Positions 32,829-39,703 of a DNA stretch of 64,000 bases are shown here, piece by piece. Each line of letters begins with the position of its first letter. Positions within the stretch are counted from its first letter, which is position 1. The stretch is from Phytomonospora sp040655735. Its GTDB lineage: Bacteria; Actinomycetota; Actinomycetes; Mycobacteriales; Micromonosporaceae. The position numbers and the translations under genes were made by a program. The stretch lies in the NCBI RefSeq assembly GCF_040655735.1, contig NZ_JBFAKK010000004.1, forward strand, positions 372,001-436,000, read 5' to 3'. Under the pieces are notes generated by a model that was not told where the DNA came from, made no database searches, and worked only from the letters and a program-made list of their open reading frames with translations.

Positions 32829-34075
32829 GATCTTTCCTCCGTTGCGGTGGTGCCCGGCCGCAGCGCCACCGCGGCCACGCCGATTCCGGCCGCGAGGGCG
32901 ATCAGTGCGGCCCACAGGACGCTGTCGACGCCCAGGTACATCCAGCCCCATCCCAGGGCGACCGAGGAGACCAGCCGGGCGACGGCCTGCCCGGTCTGGG
33001 CAAGGGCGAGGCCACTGGCCTTGACCGCCGCTGGGAGCAGCGGGCCGGCCAGTGCCATGAGGACACCGTCGCTGGCCGCGTAGTAGGCGCCGTGCAGGGC
33101 CACGACGGCGATCACGGCCGCCGTCCCGCCCGACGAGCCGGTCGCGAGGAGCACGCCGTAGGCCGCCAGCAGTGCCACGTGGCCGCCGAGGAAGACCGGG
33201 AAGGCGCCGACGGCGTCGGCGAGTCTGCCCAGCGGCCAGGCGAGCAGCAGGAAGGCCGCCGCGGTTCCCAGGGGCAGCAGGGGGAAGACCGTCGGCGTGA
33301 GCCCCGATCGGTCCGAGAGGAGCAGGTAGAGGAACCCGTCGCTGATCGTGACCAGTCCGAGCAGCGTCGCCACGAGGCACACGCGGCGAAACGCCCGGCC
33401 GCGCAGCAGTCGCAGGCCGGCCCGCAGTGTCACGGCGCGAGCCGGGAGCGCCTGGCGGTGGTCGCGGACGAACAGCGCCAGGAGGACCACCGCGAACAGG
33501 GCCACGCACAGGCTCACCACGAACACCGCGTCGTAGGCGTTTGGTGAGGTGTAGAGGATCCCGAAGGCCACCAGCGGCCCGAGGAAGGCGCCGACGGTGT
33601 CCATCGCGCGGTGCACTCCGAAGGCGCGGCCCTGCGCGGAGGCGTCGCTCGACAGGGAGATCAGCGCGTCGCGCGGCGCCGTGCGCAGTCCCTTGCCGGC
33701 TCGGTCGGCGACCAGGGCAGCGCCGATCCACGGCACCGAGGAGCCCGCGGCCAGCAGCCCGAGCTTCGCCGCCGCCGAGATCCCGTAGCCTGCCCCGGCG
33801 ACGGCCTTGCGGCGCTGGAAGCGGTCGGCGACATGTCCGCCCGCCAGTCGCGCGAGCGCCGTCGCCCCCGCGTAGAGACCGTCGAGGAAGCCGAACAGTA
33901 AGGGGTTGAGGCCCAGGCCGATGACGAAGTAGAGCGGCAGGATCGCGGTGACCATCTCGCTGGAGACGTCGGTGACCAGGCTGACGGCGCCGAGGGCCAC
34001 GACGTTCGCCGCGACCTTCCCGGCGCCTCGGCCCGGACCGGTCGCCTCGGGGCGGCGCGCGCTGGCGATGTACAC
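32825..34075 (-). CDS. MFS transporter
   Basis: 416 aa, about 12 membrane segments. The loop after helix 2 has GGHVADRFQRRKAVAGAGY (GxxxDRxxRR/K, the MFS A motif) and LVADRAGKGLRTAPRDALI is the signature of the YfkF-like group related to tetracycline/sugar transporters. No substrate can be named. GTG 34075 is the assumed start; the preceding frame lacks a better start, and an 11-codon reading frame with a strong ribosome site ends 4 bp upstream. It is translationally coupled to the downstream propeller gene (ATGA at 32825-32828). Confidence 0.9.
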   Translation of the reverse strand: MYIASARRPEATGPGRGAGKVAANVVALGAVSLVTDVSSEMVTAILPLYFVIGLGLNPLLFGFLDGLYAGATALARLAGGHVADRFQRRKAVAGAGYGISAAAKLGLLAAGSSVPWIGAALVADRAGKGLRTAPRDALISLSSDASAQGRAFGVHRAMDTVGAFLGPLVAFGILYTSPNAYDAVFVVSLCVALFAVVLLALFVRDHRQALPARAVTLRAGLRLLRGRAFRRVCLVATLLGLVTISDGFLYLLLSDRSGLTPTVFPLLPLGTAAAFLLLAWPLGRLADAVGAFPVFLGGHVALLAAYGVLLATGSSGGTAAVIAVVALHGAYYAASDGVLMALAGPLLPAAVKASGLALAQTGQAVARLVSSVALGWGWMYLGVDSVLWAALIALAAGIGVAAVALRPGTTATEERS

Positions 34076-34079
34076 GGGC

Positions 34080-34115
34080 TCAGCGGTCCGGATCGGTGGG
34101 GATGCGGGCGCGCAA
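34080..34115 (-). CDS. Possible 11-aa leader peptide before the MFS gene
   Basis: TTG 34115 opens an 11-codon frame, LRARIPTDPDR, ending TGA at 34080, preceded by AAAGGAG, far better than the ribosome site before the MFS GTG (34075). It may couple or gate translation of the MFS gene. Alternatively the annotation of the MFS start is wrong by a frameshift. Confidence 0.35.
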   Translation of the reverse strand: MRARIPTDPDR

Positions 34116-34130
34116 CGGATCTCCTTTGTC

Positions 34131-34158
34131 GGGGGCGCAGCGATATTACTGCGCCCCC
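34131..34158. terminator. Hairpin between mltG and MFS genes
   Basis: GGGGGCGCAG, 8-base AT-rich loop CGATATTA, CTGCGCCCCC: a perfect 10-bp stem. Likely the mltG terminator; the loop contains TAATAT on the minus strand, so it could also be an operator over the MFS -10. Confidence 0.7.
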
Positions 34159-34173
34159 GGAGCCCGGCCCGCG

Positions 34174-35325
34174 TCAGTAAGCCCCGTTCGCGATCGCCTT
34201 GTCGACATTGGCCTGATGCTCCTCGGCGGTCACCGCGAAGGCCGAGTTGCCGTCCTTGTCGATCTTCACGAAGTAGAGCCAGGGGCCGTCCTCGGGAGCG
34301 AACGCGGCGTCGAGGGCGGCCTTGCCGGGGTTGCCGATCGGGCCCGGGGGAAGGCCGAGGTTGCCGTAGGTCTGGTACGGGTTGTCGGGGTCGTGGTTCT
34401 CCTCGTCGGTGAGGTTGTCCTTGCGCTTCTCGCCGTTGAGTTCGCGCCAGTAGTTCGTGGTGGAGTCCATGTTCAGAAACGGCGGGTCCCACTGTTCGGG
34501 GTCGAGGCGGTTCCAGATGACGCGCGAGATCTTGGCGAAGTCCTTCTCGATGCCCTCGCCCTGGATGATGGAGGCGATGATCAGCGCCTCGTAGGGCGCG
34601 ACGTTCTTCGCCTCGGCGAGTTCGCGCAGGCCGTCGGTGTCGGCGGTCTCCATGAACTCGGTGACCATGGCCGTGAGGATCTCGCCGGCCTCCATGCTCT
34701 CGTCGATCTCGTAGGTGGCGGGAAAGAGGAAGCCTTCGAGGCCCTCGGCGGCTTTCCCACCGTCCTGGCGGGTGTACCAGGACGGGTCGATGCCCAGCTC
34801 ACCGGTGTCCTCGGCGGCCTTCTCGAAGTCCTTGACGGGGATGTCGAACTCGGCGGAGAGTTCCTTGTAGATGCGGAAGGTCTGCCAGCCCTCCTTGACG
34901 GTGAAGCCGTCGACCTGGCGGCTGTCGGGCGACAGCAGCCGTTCCAGGGCGGCCTCGGCCGACATCCGCAGGCGCATCGCGTACGTGCCCGGGCCGATGC
35001 TCGTCGCCGCGGGAGTGTCCATGGTGGCCTCGACGAAGGCCCCGGCGCTGGCGACCACGTCGGCGGCGGCGAGGACGCCGCCGATGTCGCCGAGGTTCGC
35101 GCCCGGCTCGATGGTGACCAGCACCTCGCCGGTTCCGGCGCCCTCGTAGTCGGCGGCCTCGCCGAACAGGCGGTCGTAGGCGAGCACCCCGCCGATGGCG
35201 ACTCCGGCGCACAGCGCGATCACCAGCGCGACGATGAGCCCCGTGCTCCGCTTCTTCTTCCGGCGGTGGCCTCGCGGTCCGCGGGCGCCTTTCGCCGGAC
35301 GCCGGCGCTCGTCGTACTCGGACAC
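34174..35325 (-). CDS. mltG: Endolytic murein transglycosylase MltG (YceG-like)
   Basis: 383 aa. A short cytoplasmic N-terminus rich in Arg/Lys, one membrane span (STGLIVALVIALCAGVAIGG), a LysM-like beta region, and the YceG catalytic domain with the active Glu in LEGFLFPATYEI and the family motif PYEALIIASIIQGEG. The C-terminus ends NLGLPPGPIGNPGKAALDAAF and LYFVKIDKDGNSAFAVTAEEH, standard for MltG. It cuts nascent glycan at the membrane. GTG 35325 is favoured by a GGGGAGG site; ATG 35346 lacks one. The usual ruvX/aroE neighbours are absent, so this may be an extra copy. Confidence 0.93.
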   Translation of the reverse strand: MSEYDERRRPAKGARGPRGHRRKKKRSTGLIVALVIALCAGVAIGGVLAYDRLFGEAADYEGAGTGEVLVTIEPGANLGDIGGVLAAADVVASAGAFVEATMDTPAATSIGPGTYAMRLRMSAEAALERLLSPDSRQVDGFTVKEGWQTFRIYKELSAEFDIPVKDFEKAAEDTGELGIDPSWYTRQDGGKAAEGLEGFLFPATYEIDESMEAGEILTAMVTEFMETADTDGLRELAEAKNVAPYEALIIASIIQGEGIEKDFAKISRVIWNRLDPEQWDPPFLNMDSTTNYWRELNGEKRKDNLTDEENHDPDNPYQTYGNLGLPPGPIGNPGKAALDAAFAPEDGPWLYFVKIDKDGNSAFAVTAEEHQANVDKAIANGAY

Positions 35326-35346
35326 GACGTCCTCCCCAGGTGTCAT

Positions 35347-35689
35347 GCGGTCGGCGGCCGAACGCCGTGTGGGAGGTCGTCACGCTCTCCGGCGGCCACT
35401 CGCCGGTCAGCCTACGGCCAAGGGCCCCGGGGTGTGGGGGTCCTTTGGCGAACCCGGCCGTGACGCTGGAGCGGGCACGCGGCCCCCGCCGCCCCGTCCG
35501 GCGGCGGGGACCTGGCCGTGCTTCCCCGACCACGGGCCACTCGTGCCCGTGGTGTTCGCCGAGGCTATGGCCCGGGGTTGTCACAACGGCTTCATCCGTG
35601 CGTCGTCGCAGGCCGGGGGAGTGCTGGACCGGGCCCACACAGGCCCCACGCGGCCGCTTCCGCGGTTCGGGAGGAGGGGCCGTGCCAGT
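35347..35689. other. Intergenic stretch with two hairpins
   Basis: No gene seen. Two perfect hairpins: 35484-35509 (CCCCGCCGCC, loop, GGCGGCGGGG) and 35529-35553 (ACCACGGGC, loop, GCCCGTGGT). They may terminate transcription upstream of the SARP remnant. Confidence 0.5.
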
Positions 35690-35955
35690 TTGACGGTGAA
35701 GGTCCTCGGGGCCTTGGGAGGTCGACGTCGCCGGACGGACTCGGAGCTTCCTCGCCGCATCCGGACAGGGCGCCACAGCTCTGCGCCGACCCCCTCGACG
35801 CGGCCCCGGTCGTCCGGAGCTTCCTCGGCGCCCTCGGCGTGCCGGCCGACGGGCTTCCCTTCCGCCGCGAGGCCTGGGGCGCCTGTACCGGCCGCTCACC
35901 GCCGGCGGGCGGTGCTGTCGCCCTCGCGGCGCCGTCGAGGCTCACGAGCCTGTGA
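35690..35955 (+). pseudogene. AfsR/SARP regulator remnant
   Basis: LTVKVLGALGGRRR (from 35690) looks like the first strand of a SARP winged-helix domain. In another frame, DPLDAAPVVRSFLGALGVPADGLP resembles the NB-ARC segment between Walker A and B seen in intact SARPs of this window (compare QTALARLLRALGVPPERVP in SARP-3). About 300 codons are missing between. Both pieces are short, so the call is tentative. Confidence 0.45.
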
Positions 35956-36187
35956 CCGCCGGGCCCCTGAGCGGCGATGACGCGGGAATGAAAGGGATCT
36001 GACGCGCCGGCGGGCTTCACTGGCGGCGTCGGTGGCCGCAGGCCGCCGGCGAGCCGGGTCAGGGGGCGGGTCCACCGCCCGGGCCGCCGAGTGCGGCCAC
36101 CGGCCCAGCGGCCGCGCGGCGAGGGCCGGCGTACCGCCGCCGTGACCGGCTCAAGGCAACGAGAAGACCGATCTGGAGGAGACGAGA

Positions 36188-36367
36188 ATGGACCGGATCA
36201 TCGGCAAGGTCGGCGACTGGATGCTTCGCCGGGTAGTCCCCAAGACCGCGGCACGGGCCTGCGCCGTGGAACTGGCGGGCTGCTGCGACTTCAAGATCTG
36301 CCGCTTCTGCTGCTCCGGCACCGGCGACTGCTGGTGCGCGGGCTGCACGGGCCCACGTTGCGCCTGA
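36188..36367 (+). CDS. Cys-rich small peptide C (leader plus 10-Cys core)
   Basis: 59 aa. Leader KVGDWMLRRVVPKTAARA (residues 7-24) matches peptides A and B; Cys25 starts a ten-Cys core with two CC pairs, CWC and CAGC. ATG 36188 follows GGAGGAG closely. A hairpin 15 bp after the stop makes it monocistronic and shields it from the convergent two-component genes. A SARP remnant lies upstream on the same strand. Function unknown; see peptides A (15244) and B (25525). Confidence 0.8.
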   Translation: MDRIIGKVGDWMLRRVVPKTAARACAVELAGCCDFKICRFCCSGTGDCWCAGCTGPRCA

Positions 36368-36382
36368 TCACTGCGGCATGAG

Positions 36383-36411
36383 GGCGGACCGGCCGAAAGG
36401 TCCGGTCCGCC
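36383..36411. terminator. Hairpin terminator after peptide C
   Basis: GGCGGACCGG with CCGGTCCGCC, inner CC-GAAA-GG loop. Bidirectional between peptide C and the response regulator gene. Confidence 0.88.
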
Positions 36412-36413
36412 TC

Positions 36414-37064
36414 TCACGTCTCCCGGGTCTGCGACAGGTAGGCGAGCACGGCCCGTACCCGGCGGTTGGTGTCGTCGTCGGCGGTGAGGCCGAGTTTGCC
36501 GAAGATCGCGGTCGTGTACTTGCTGATCGCGCCCTCGCTGAGGAACAGCCGCCCGGCGATCGCCGCGTTCGAGAGCCCTTCGGCCATCAGCTCCAGTACC
36601 GACCGCTCGCGTTCGGTGAGGGCGGCGAGCGGGTCGGCGCGGCCGCCGAGAAGCTTGGCGACGACCGCGGGGTCGAGGGCGGTGCCGCCGTCGGCGACCC
36701 TCTGGAGCGCGTCGACGAACTGGTCGGCGTCGAAGACGCGGTCCTTGAGCTGGTAGCCGATGCCGCCGTGGCCGTCGGCGAGCAGTTCTCGCGCGTAGAG
36801 CTGCTCGACGTGCTGGGACAGGATCAGGACCGGCAGGCCGGGCACGGTCTTGCGGGCGGTGAGCGCCGCTTGGAGGCCTTCGTCGCTGAAGGTCGGCGGC
36901 AGGCGCACGTCGACCACGGCGACGTCGGGCCGCAGGGCGAGGAGCGCGTCGAGGGTGGCGGGCCCGCTGTCGACGGCGGCGACGACCTCGTGTCCGTACG
37001 CCTCGACGAGGCGGACCAGGCCGTCTCGCAGGAGGAACAGGTCCTCGGCTACGACAACGCGCAC
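36414..37064 (-). CDS. NarL/LuxR-type response regulator
   Basis: 216 aa. Receiver domain with acidic pocket E7-D8 and phosphoacceptor Asp52 (VAVVDVRLPP), switch residues Ser/Lys (ILSQH, YQLKDRV), then a LuxR HTH: LTERERSVLELMAEGLSNAAIAGRLFLSEGAISKYTTAIFGKLGL. It overlaps the upstream kinase gene by 16 bp, so the pair is translationally coupled. Targets unknown; the small membrane protein at the head of the operon may be one. Confidence 0.95.
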   Translation of the reverse strand: MRVVVAEDLFLLRDGLVRLVEAYGHEVVAAVDSGPATLDALLALRPDVAVVDVRLPPTFSDEGLQAALTARKTVPGLPVLILSQHVEQLYARELLADGHGGIGYQLKDRVFDADQFVDALQRVADGGTALDPAVVAKLLGGRADPLAALTERERSVLELMAEGLSNAAIAGRLFLSEGAISKYTTAIFGKLGLTADDDTNRRVRAVLAYLSQTRET

Positions 37065-38359
37065 GGCACGGTCACCTCGATCCGGGTCGGCCCGCCGGCC
37101 GGGCTGTCGATCCGGACGCTCCCGTCGAAGGCCGCGAGTCGCCGCTCGATGCCGCTGAGGCCGGAACCGGGCGAGCTAACCGCGCCGCCGGAGCCGTCGT
37201 CGGTCACCGTCGCGGTCAGCACGCGACCACCATGGTCGAACTCGACCGTGACCCACGCGGCGTCGGCGTGCTTGGCCGTGTTGGCCAGCAGTTCGGCGAC
37301 GGCGAAGTAGACCGCGGCCTCCACCGGGCGCTCGGGCCGGCCGGAAAGGCCGCTTCGCACCGTGACCGGGATCGGGGCGTCGAGCGCCAGCGCCCGCACC
37401 GCGTCGACGAGTCCTCGTTCGGTGAGGACGGGAGGGTTGATGCCCCGGACCAGCGACCGCAGCTCGTCGAGCGCGGCGGCCGACGCGGCCCGGGCGTCGG
37501 CGAGGACCTTCCGGGCGGCGGCCGGGTCCCGCTCGATGAGCCGCTCGGCGGCGCCCATCGACATGCCCAGCGCGACCAGCCGCGCCTGCGGCCCGTCGTG
37601 CAGCCCGCGTTCGATCCGCTCCAGCTCGGACAACTGGGTCCGGGTCAGATCCGCCCGGATCGCTTCGAGCTCCTCGACCCGCTGAGGCGGCTGGGAACCG
37701 CGGGGAGGCGTCAGCAGGCGGGTGGCGAGCGGCCCGGCGACGCGCCACGCGAACGGCGCACCGGCCAGGCCCGCGACGACGAGCCCCGCACCGACGGGCC
37801 GGAGGCCAGGCGGCGGCCAGAGCCAGACCCCGAAGGCGATGGACGCGAGAGGGAGGGCCGCGACCGGCAGTACGGTGATGCCCGCGGCCAGCAGCCAGGC
37901 GGCGTCACGGCGGGCCTGCGGATCACGCCGGAGGCCGTCCAGGAGCGCGCGGCGGCGCGCCTCGCGCTCGCTGCCGTGATACTCGTGGCCGTTCCACCAG
38001 TAGCCCGTCGCCATCCGCGTCACCGGCGCGACCGGCAGGTAGCTCGACTCGATCGGCGCACCCCGCCAGCGGCCGAGGACCCTGCGGGCCGCCTCGCTGA
38101 GCGCGCGCCCGGCGAAGACCCACGTGAGCCACACCGCGACGCTCGTCCACAGCAGCGCCATCAGCATCTCGCCGCCGAGGGCGAGCAACCGGACCGCCAA
38201 GGGCGGCGACGAGCCGTCGGACCAGGACAGGGCGAACAGCAGACCGGGCACACCGACCCCGGCGGCGACCAGCGCCACGGGCCCGGTGAGCGCGACCAGG
38301 ACCGCCGACCGGTAAAGGCCGACCGGGATCGCTCCACCCGAACGCAGCCGCGATGCCAT
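37049..38359 (-). CDS. DesK/NarX-type sensor histidine kinase
   Basis: 436 aa. Four or so membrane segments in the first 230 residues, in two groups separated by a cytoplasmic loop with GYWWNGHEYHGSEREARRRALL, then a HisKA_3 domain (LSELERIERGLHDGPQARLVALGMSMGAAERL; the His in GLHDG is the phosphoacceptor) and a HATPase domain (ELLANTAKHADAAWV, VTDDGSGGA, GSGLSGIERRLAAF). ATG 38359 with GGAAGGAAAG. It senses a membrane or envelope signal, by analogy with DesK. Confidence 0.94.
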   Translation of the reverse strand: MASRLRSGGAIPVGLYRSAVLVALTGPVALVAAGVGVPGLLFALSWSDGSSPPLAVRLLALGGEMLMALLWTSVAVWLTWVFAGRALSEAARRVLGRWRGAPIESSYLPVAPVTRMATGYWWNGHEYHGSEREARRRALLDGLRRDPQARRDAAWLLAAGITVLPVAALPLASIAFGVWLWPPPGLRPVGAGLVVAGLAGAPFAWRVAGPLATRLLTPPRGSQPPQRVEELEAIRADLTRTQLSELERIERGLHDGPQARLVALGMSMGAAERLIERDPAAARKVLADARAASAAALDELRSLVRGINPPVLTERGLVDAVRALALDAPIPVTVRSGLSGRPERPVEAAVYFAVAELLANTAKHADAAWVTVEFDHGGRVLTATVTDDGSGGAVSSPGSGLSGIERRLAAFDGSVRIDSPAGGPTRIEVTVPCALS

Positions 38360-38404
38360 GGTCTTTCCTTCCGCCGTGATCGACTCAGTGTTCACCACGC
38401 CGGT

Positions 38405-38647
38405 TCACCGCCCGTCGCCGTGGCCGGCGGGAGTGACCTCGCCGTCCGGACGCGCCCGCCGGCGGCCGATCACACCGCTGATCCACAGGACGGCACCGGT
38501 CACGGCCGTCACCAGGCCGTGCACGGCGAAGCCGGGCGCCACCGCCAGGGCCACGACGGTCCAGGCGAGGCCGGCGACGGTGAACGACGCGCCGGCGAGG
38601 ACTCGCCGGCGCGGCTCGATCCGGCCGAGCAGAAGCAGTACGAACAT
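38405..38647 (-). CDS. Small membrane protein (80 aa) heading the two-component operon
   Basis: Two hydrophobic segments: VLAGASFTVAGLAWTVVALAVAPGF and LVTAVTGAVLWISGVIGRRR. ATG 38647 follows CTGGAGGAACGCG. It is 45 bp upstream of the kinase on the same strand. It may modulate the kinase, or be a small integral protein of unknown role. No family recognised. Confidence 0.7.
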   Translation of the reverse strand: MFVLLLLGRIEPRRRVLAGASFTVAGLAWTVVALAVAPGFAVHGLVTAVTGAVLWISGVIGRRRARPDGEVTPAGHGDGR

Positions 38648-38788
38648 CGCGTTCCTCCAGGTCCCGGCGGTGCGGGGGCACCGAACCGGTCCTTGAAGAC
38701 GCTATGGACGCGCGCCCTTCACCGGTATCCGTCCAGACCCCCGGCCGGGTGGGTCCAGACCCACCCCAGGTGCACCGGCGCACAAAGA

Positions 38789-38826
38789 ACTCCGGTGCCG
38801 ACCGCGGCCGCGGTCGGCACCGGAGT
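38789..38826. terminator. 38-bp perfect palindrome
   Basis: The arms (38789-38807 and 38808-38826) are exact reverse complements with no unpaired loop base. Downstream of the minus gene ending at 38847 it would act as a terminator; it also faces the membrane-protein gene at 38647. Confidence 0.85.
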
Positions 38827-38846
38827 GCGCTGAGATGGCGTTCGCT

Positions 38847-39029
38847 CTAGAGGATCGTCAGCCGGGCCTCTTCGCGAAGTTCGCGCTCGACGTCGTTCAC
38901 GTCCGGAAGGGTGTCGAGCACGACGGGGACCGCCGTGTCGAAGTCGGCGTCCTCGAACGCGGGATCACCGTCGTCGAGCAGACGGGCGGCGGCGACATGG
39001 TGGGCGGCGCTGAGCGTTCCAAGAGTCAT
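38847..39029 (-). CDS. Small acidic protein (60 aa), stress-type promoter
   Basis: Acidic peptide (DDGDPAFEDADFDTAVPVVLDTLPDVNDVEREL) with no known motif. ATG 39029 follows TTGGAGG. A GCAT-16 bp-GGGTAA promoter lies upstream, matching the SigB/SigF-type pattern seen on the other strand. It is divergent from the DUF2188 gene and probably induced with it. Function unknown. Confidence 0.7.
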   Translation of the reverse strand: MTLGTLSAAHHVAAARLLDDGDPAFEDADFDTAVPVVLDTLPDVNDVERELREEARLTIL

Positions 39030-39058
39030 GGTGGGCCTCCAAAAGGGGTAACAGGGTC

Positions 39059-39150
39059 TTACCCGCAAGATCGACCTTTTATGCCTTGAGAGCGTCGTCA
39101 CACGCTTTTCGCCGTTCGTCCGCGCGGTTGACCGGACCCGTTGTGGGTAA
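39059..39150. promoter_or_regulatory. Divergent SigB-like promoters
   Basis: Plus: GGTT (39126-39129), 15 bp, GGGTAA (39145-39150). Minus: GCAT (39084-39081), 16 bp, GGGTAA (39064-39059). Both match GNNT-N14-16-GGGTA of general stress sigma factors, and both continue as GGGTAAGACCC, itself a small dyad. Confidence 0.7.
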
Positions 39151-39202
39151 GACCCCTGAGGAGCCGCCACCAGGAGGCTGACGACACGAGAGGAGATCGA
39201 CC

Positions 39203-39430
39203 ATGACCAGCGAGATCCACACCGTGTGGGACGCGGAGCGCGAGCAGTGGAAGAACCTCCGCGAGGGCGGCGGCCGCGCATCGGCGTACTTCGACCTCAA
39301 GAGCGACGCGGTGGAAGCGGCACAGGGTACCGCCGAGCGCGAGGGCCTCGAATGGATCGGCCACCGCAAGGATGGCGAGATCAACGAACGCAACACCTAC
39401 CGCAAGGACCCGCACCCGCCCACAGGGTGA
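39203..39430 (+). CDS. DUF2188 family protein
   Basis: 75 aa. The DUF2188 pattern is visible: a Trp-containing strand (VWDAEREQWKNLREGGGRASAYFDLKSDAVEAAQGTAEREG) followed by GLEWIGHRKDGEINERNTYRKDPHPP. Members are small stress-associated proteins of unknown biochemistry. ATG 39203 has AGGAG. It has a SigB-like promoter 53 bp upstream, consistent with stress induction, and is followed 45 bp later by the EF-hand gene. Confidence 0.85.
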   Translation: MTSEIHTVWDAEREQWKNLREGGGRASAYFDLKSDAVEAAQGTAEREGLEWIGHRKDGEINERNTYRKDPHPPTG

Positions 39431-39475
39431 TCGCCCGAACGCCCCCGATACCTACCCCCGCAAAGGAACGAGACC

Positions 39476-39703
39476 ATGAGCGAACTCGAGGACGCCGTCC
39501 GCGCCTTCAGTGAGATCGACCTCGACGGCGACGGATTCATCACCCCTCGCGAGATGAAGAAGTACTACGAGGGCATCTTGGCCAATGAGCAGATCGATCT
39601 GATCTTCAAGCTCACCGACGCCGACCACGACCGCCGCATCGACTTCGAGGAGTTCGCGCCGGCGCTCGCCGCGACCGTGGCCGCCGGTCACCAGTCGTCG
39701 TAA
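39476..39703 (+). CDS. EF-hand calcium-binding protein
   Basis: 75 aa with two EF-hands. Loop 1 DLDGDGFITPRE (near residues 15-26) is a canonical 12-residue calcium loop; loop 2 DADHDRRIDFEE has Arg at the position usually Gly, so its calcium binding may be weaker. ATG 39476 follows AAAGGA. It lies in the DUF2188 transcription unit and its last 16 bp overlap the convergent kinase gene. A calcium sensor or buffer is likely. Confidence 0.9.
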   Translation: MSELEDAVRAFSEIDLDGDGFITPREMKKYYEGILANEQIDLIFKLTDADHDRRIDFEEFAPALAATVAAGHQSS

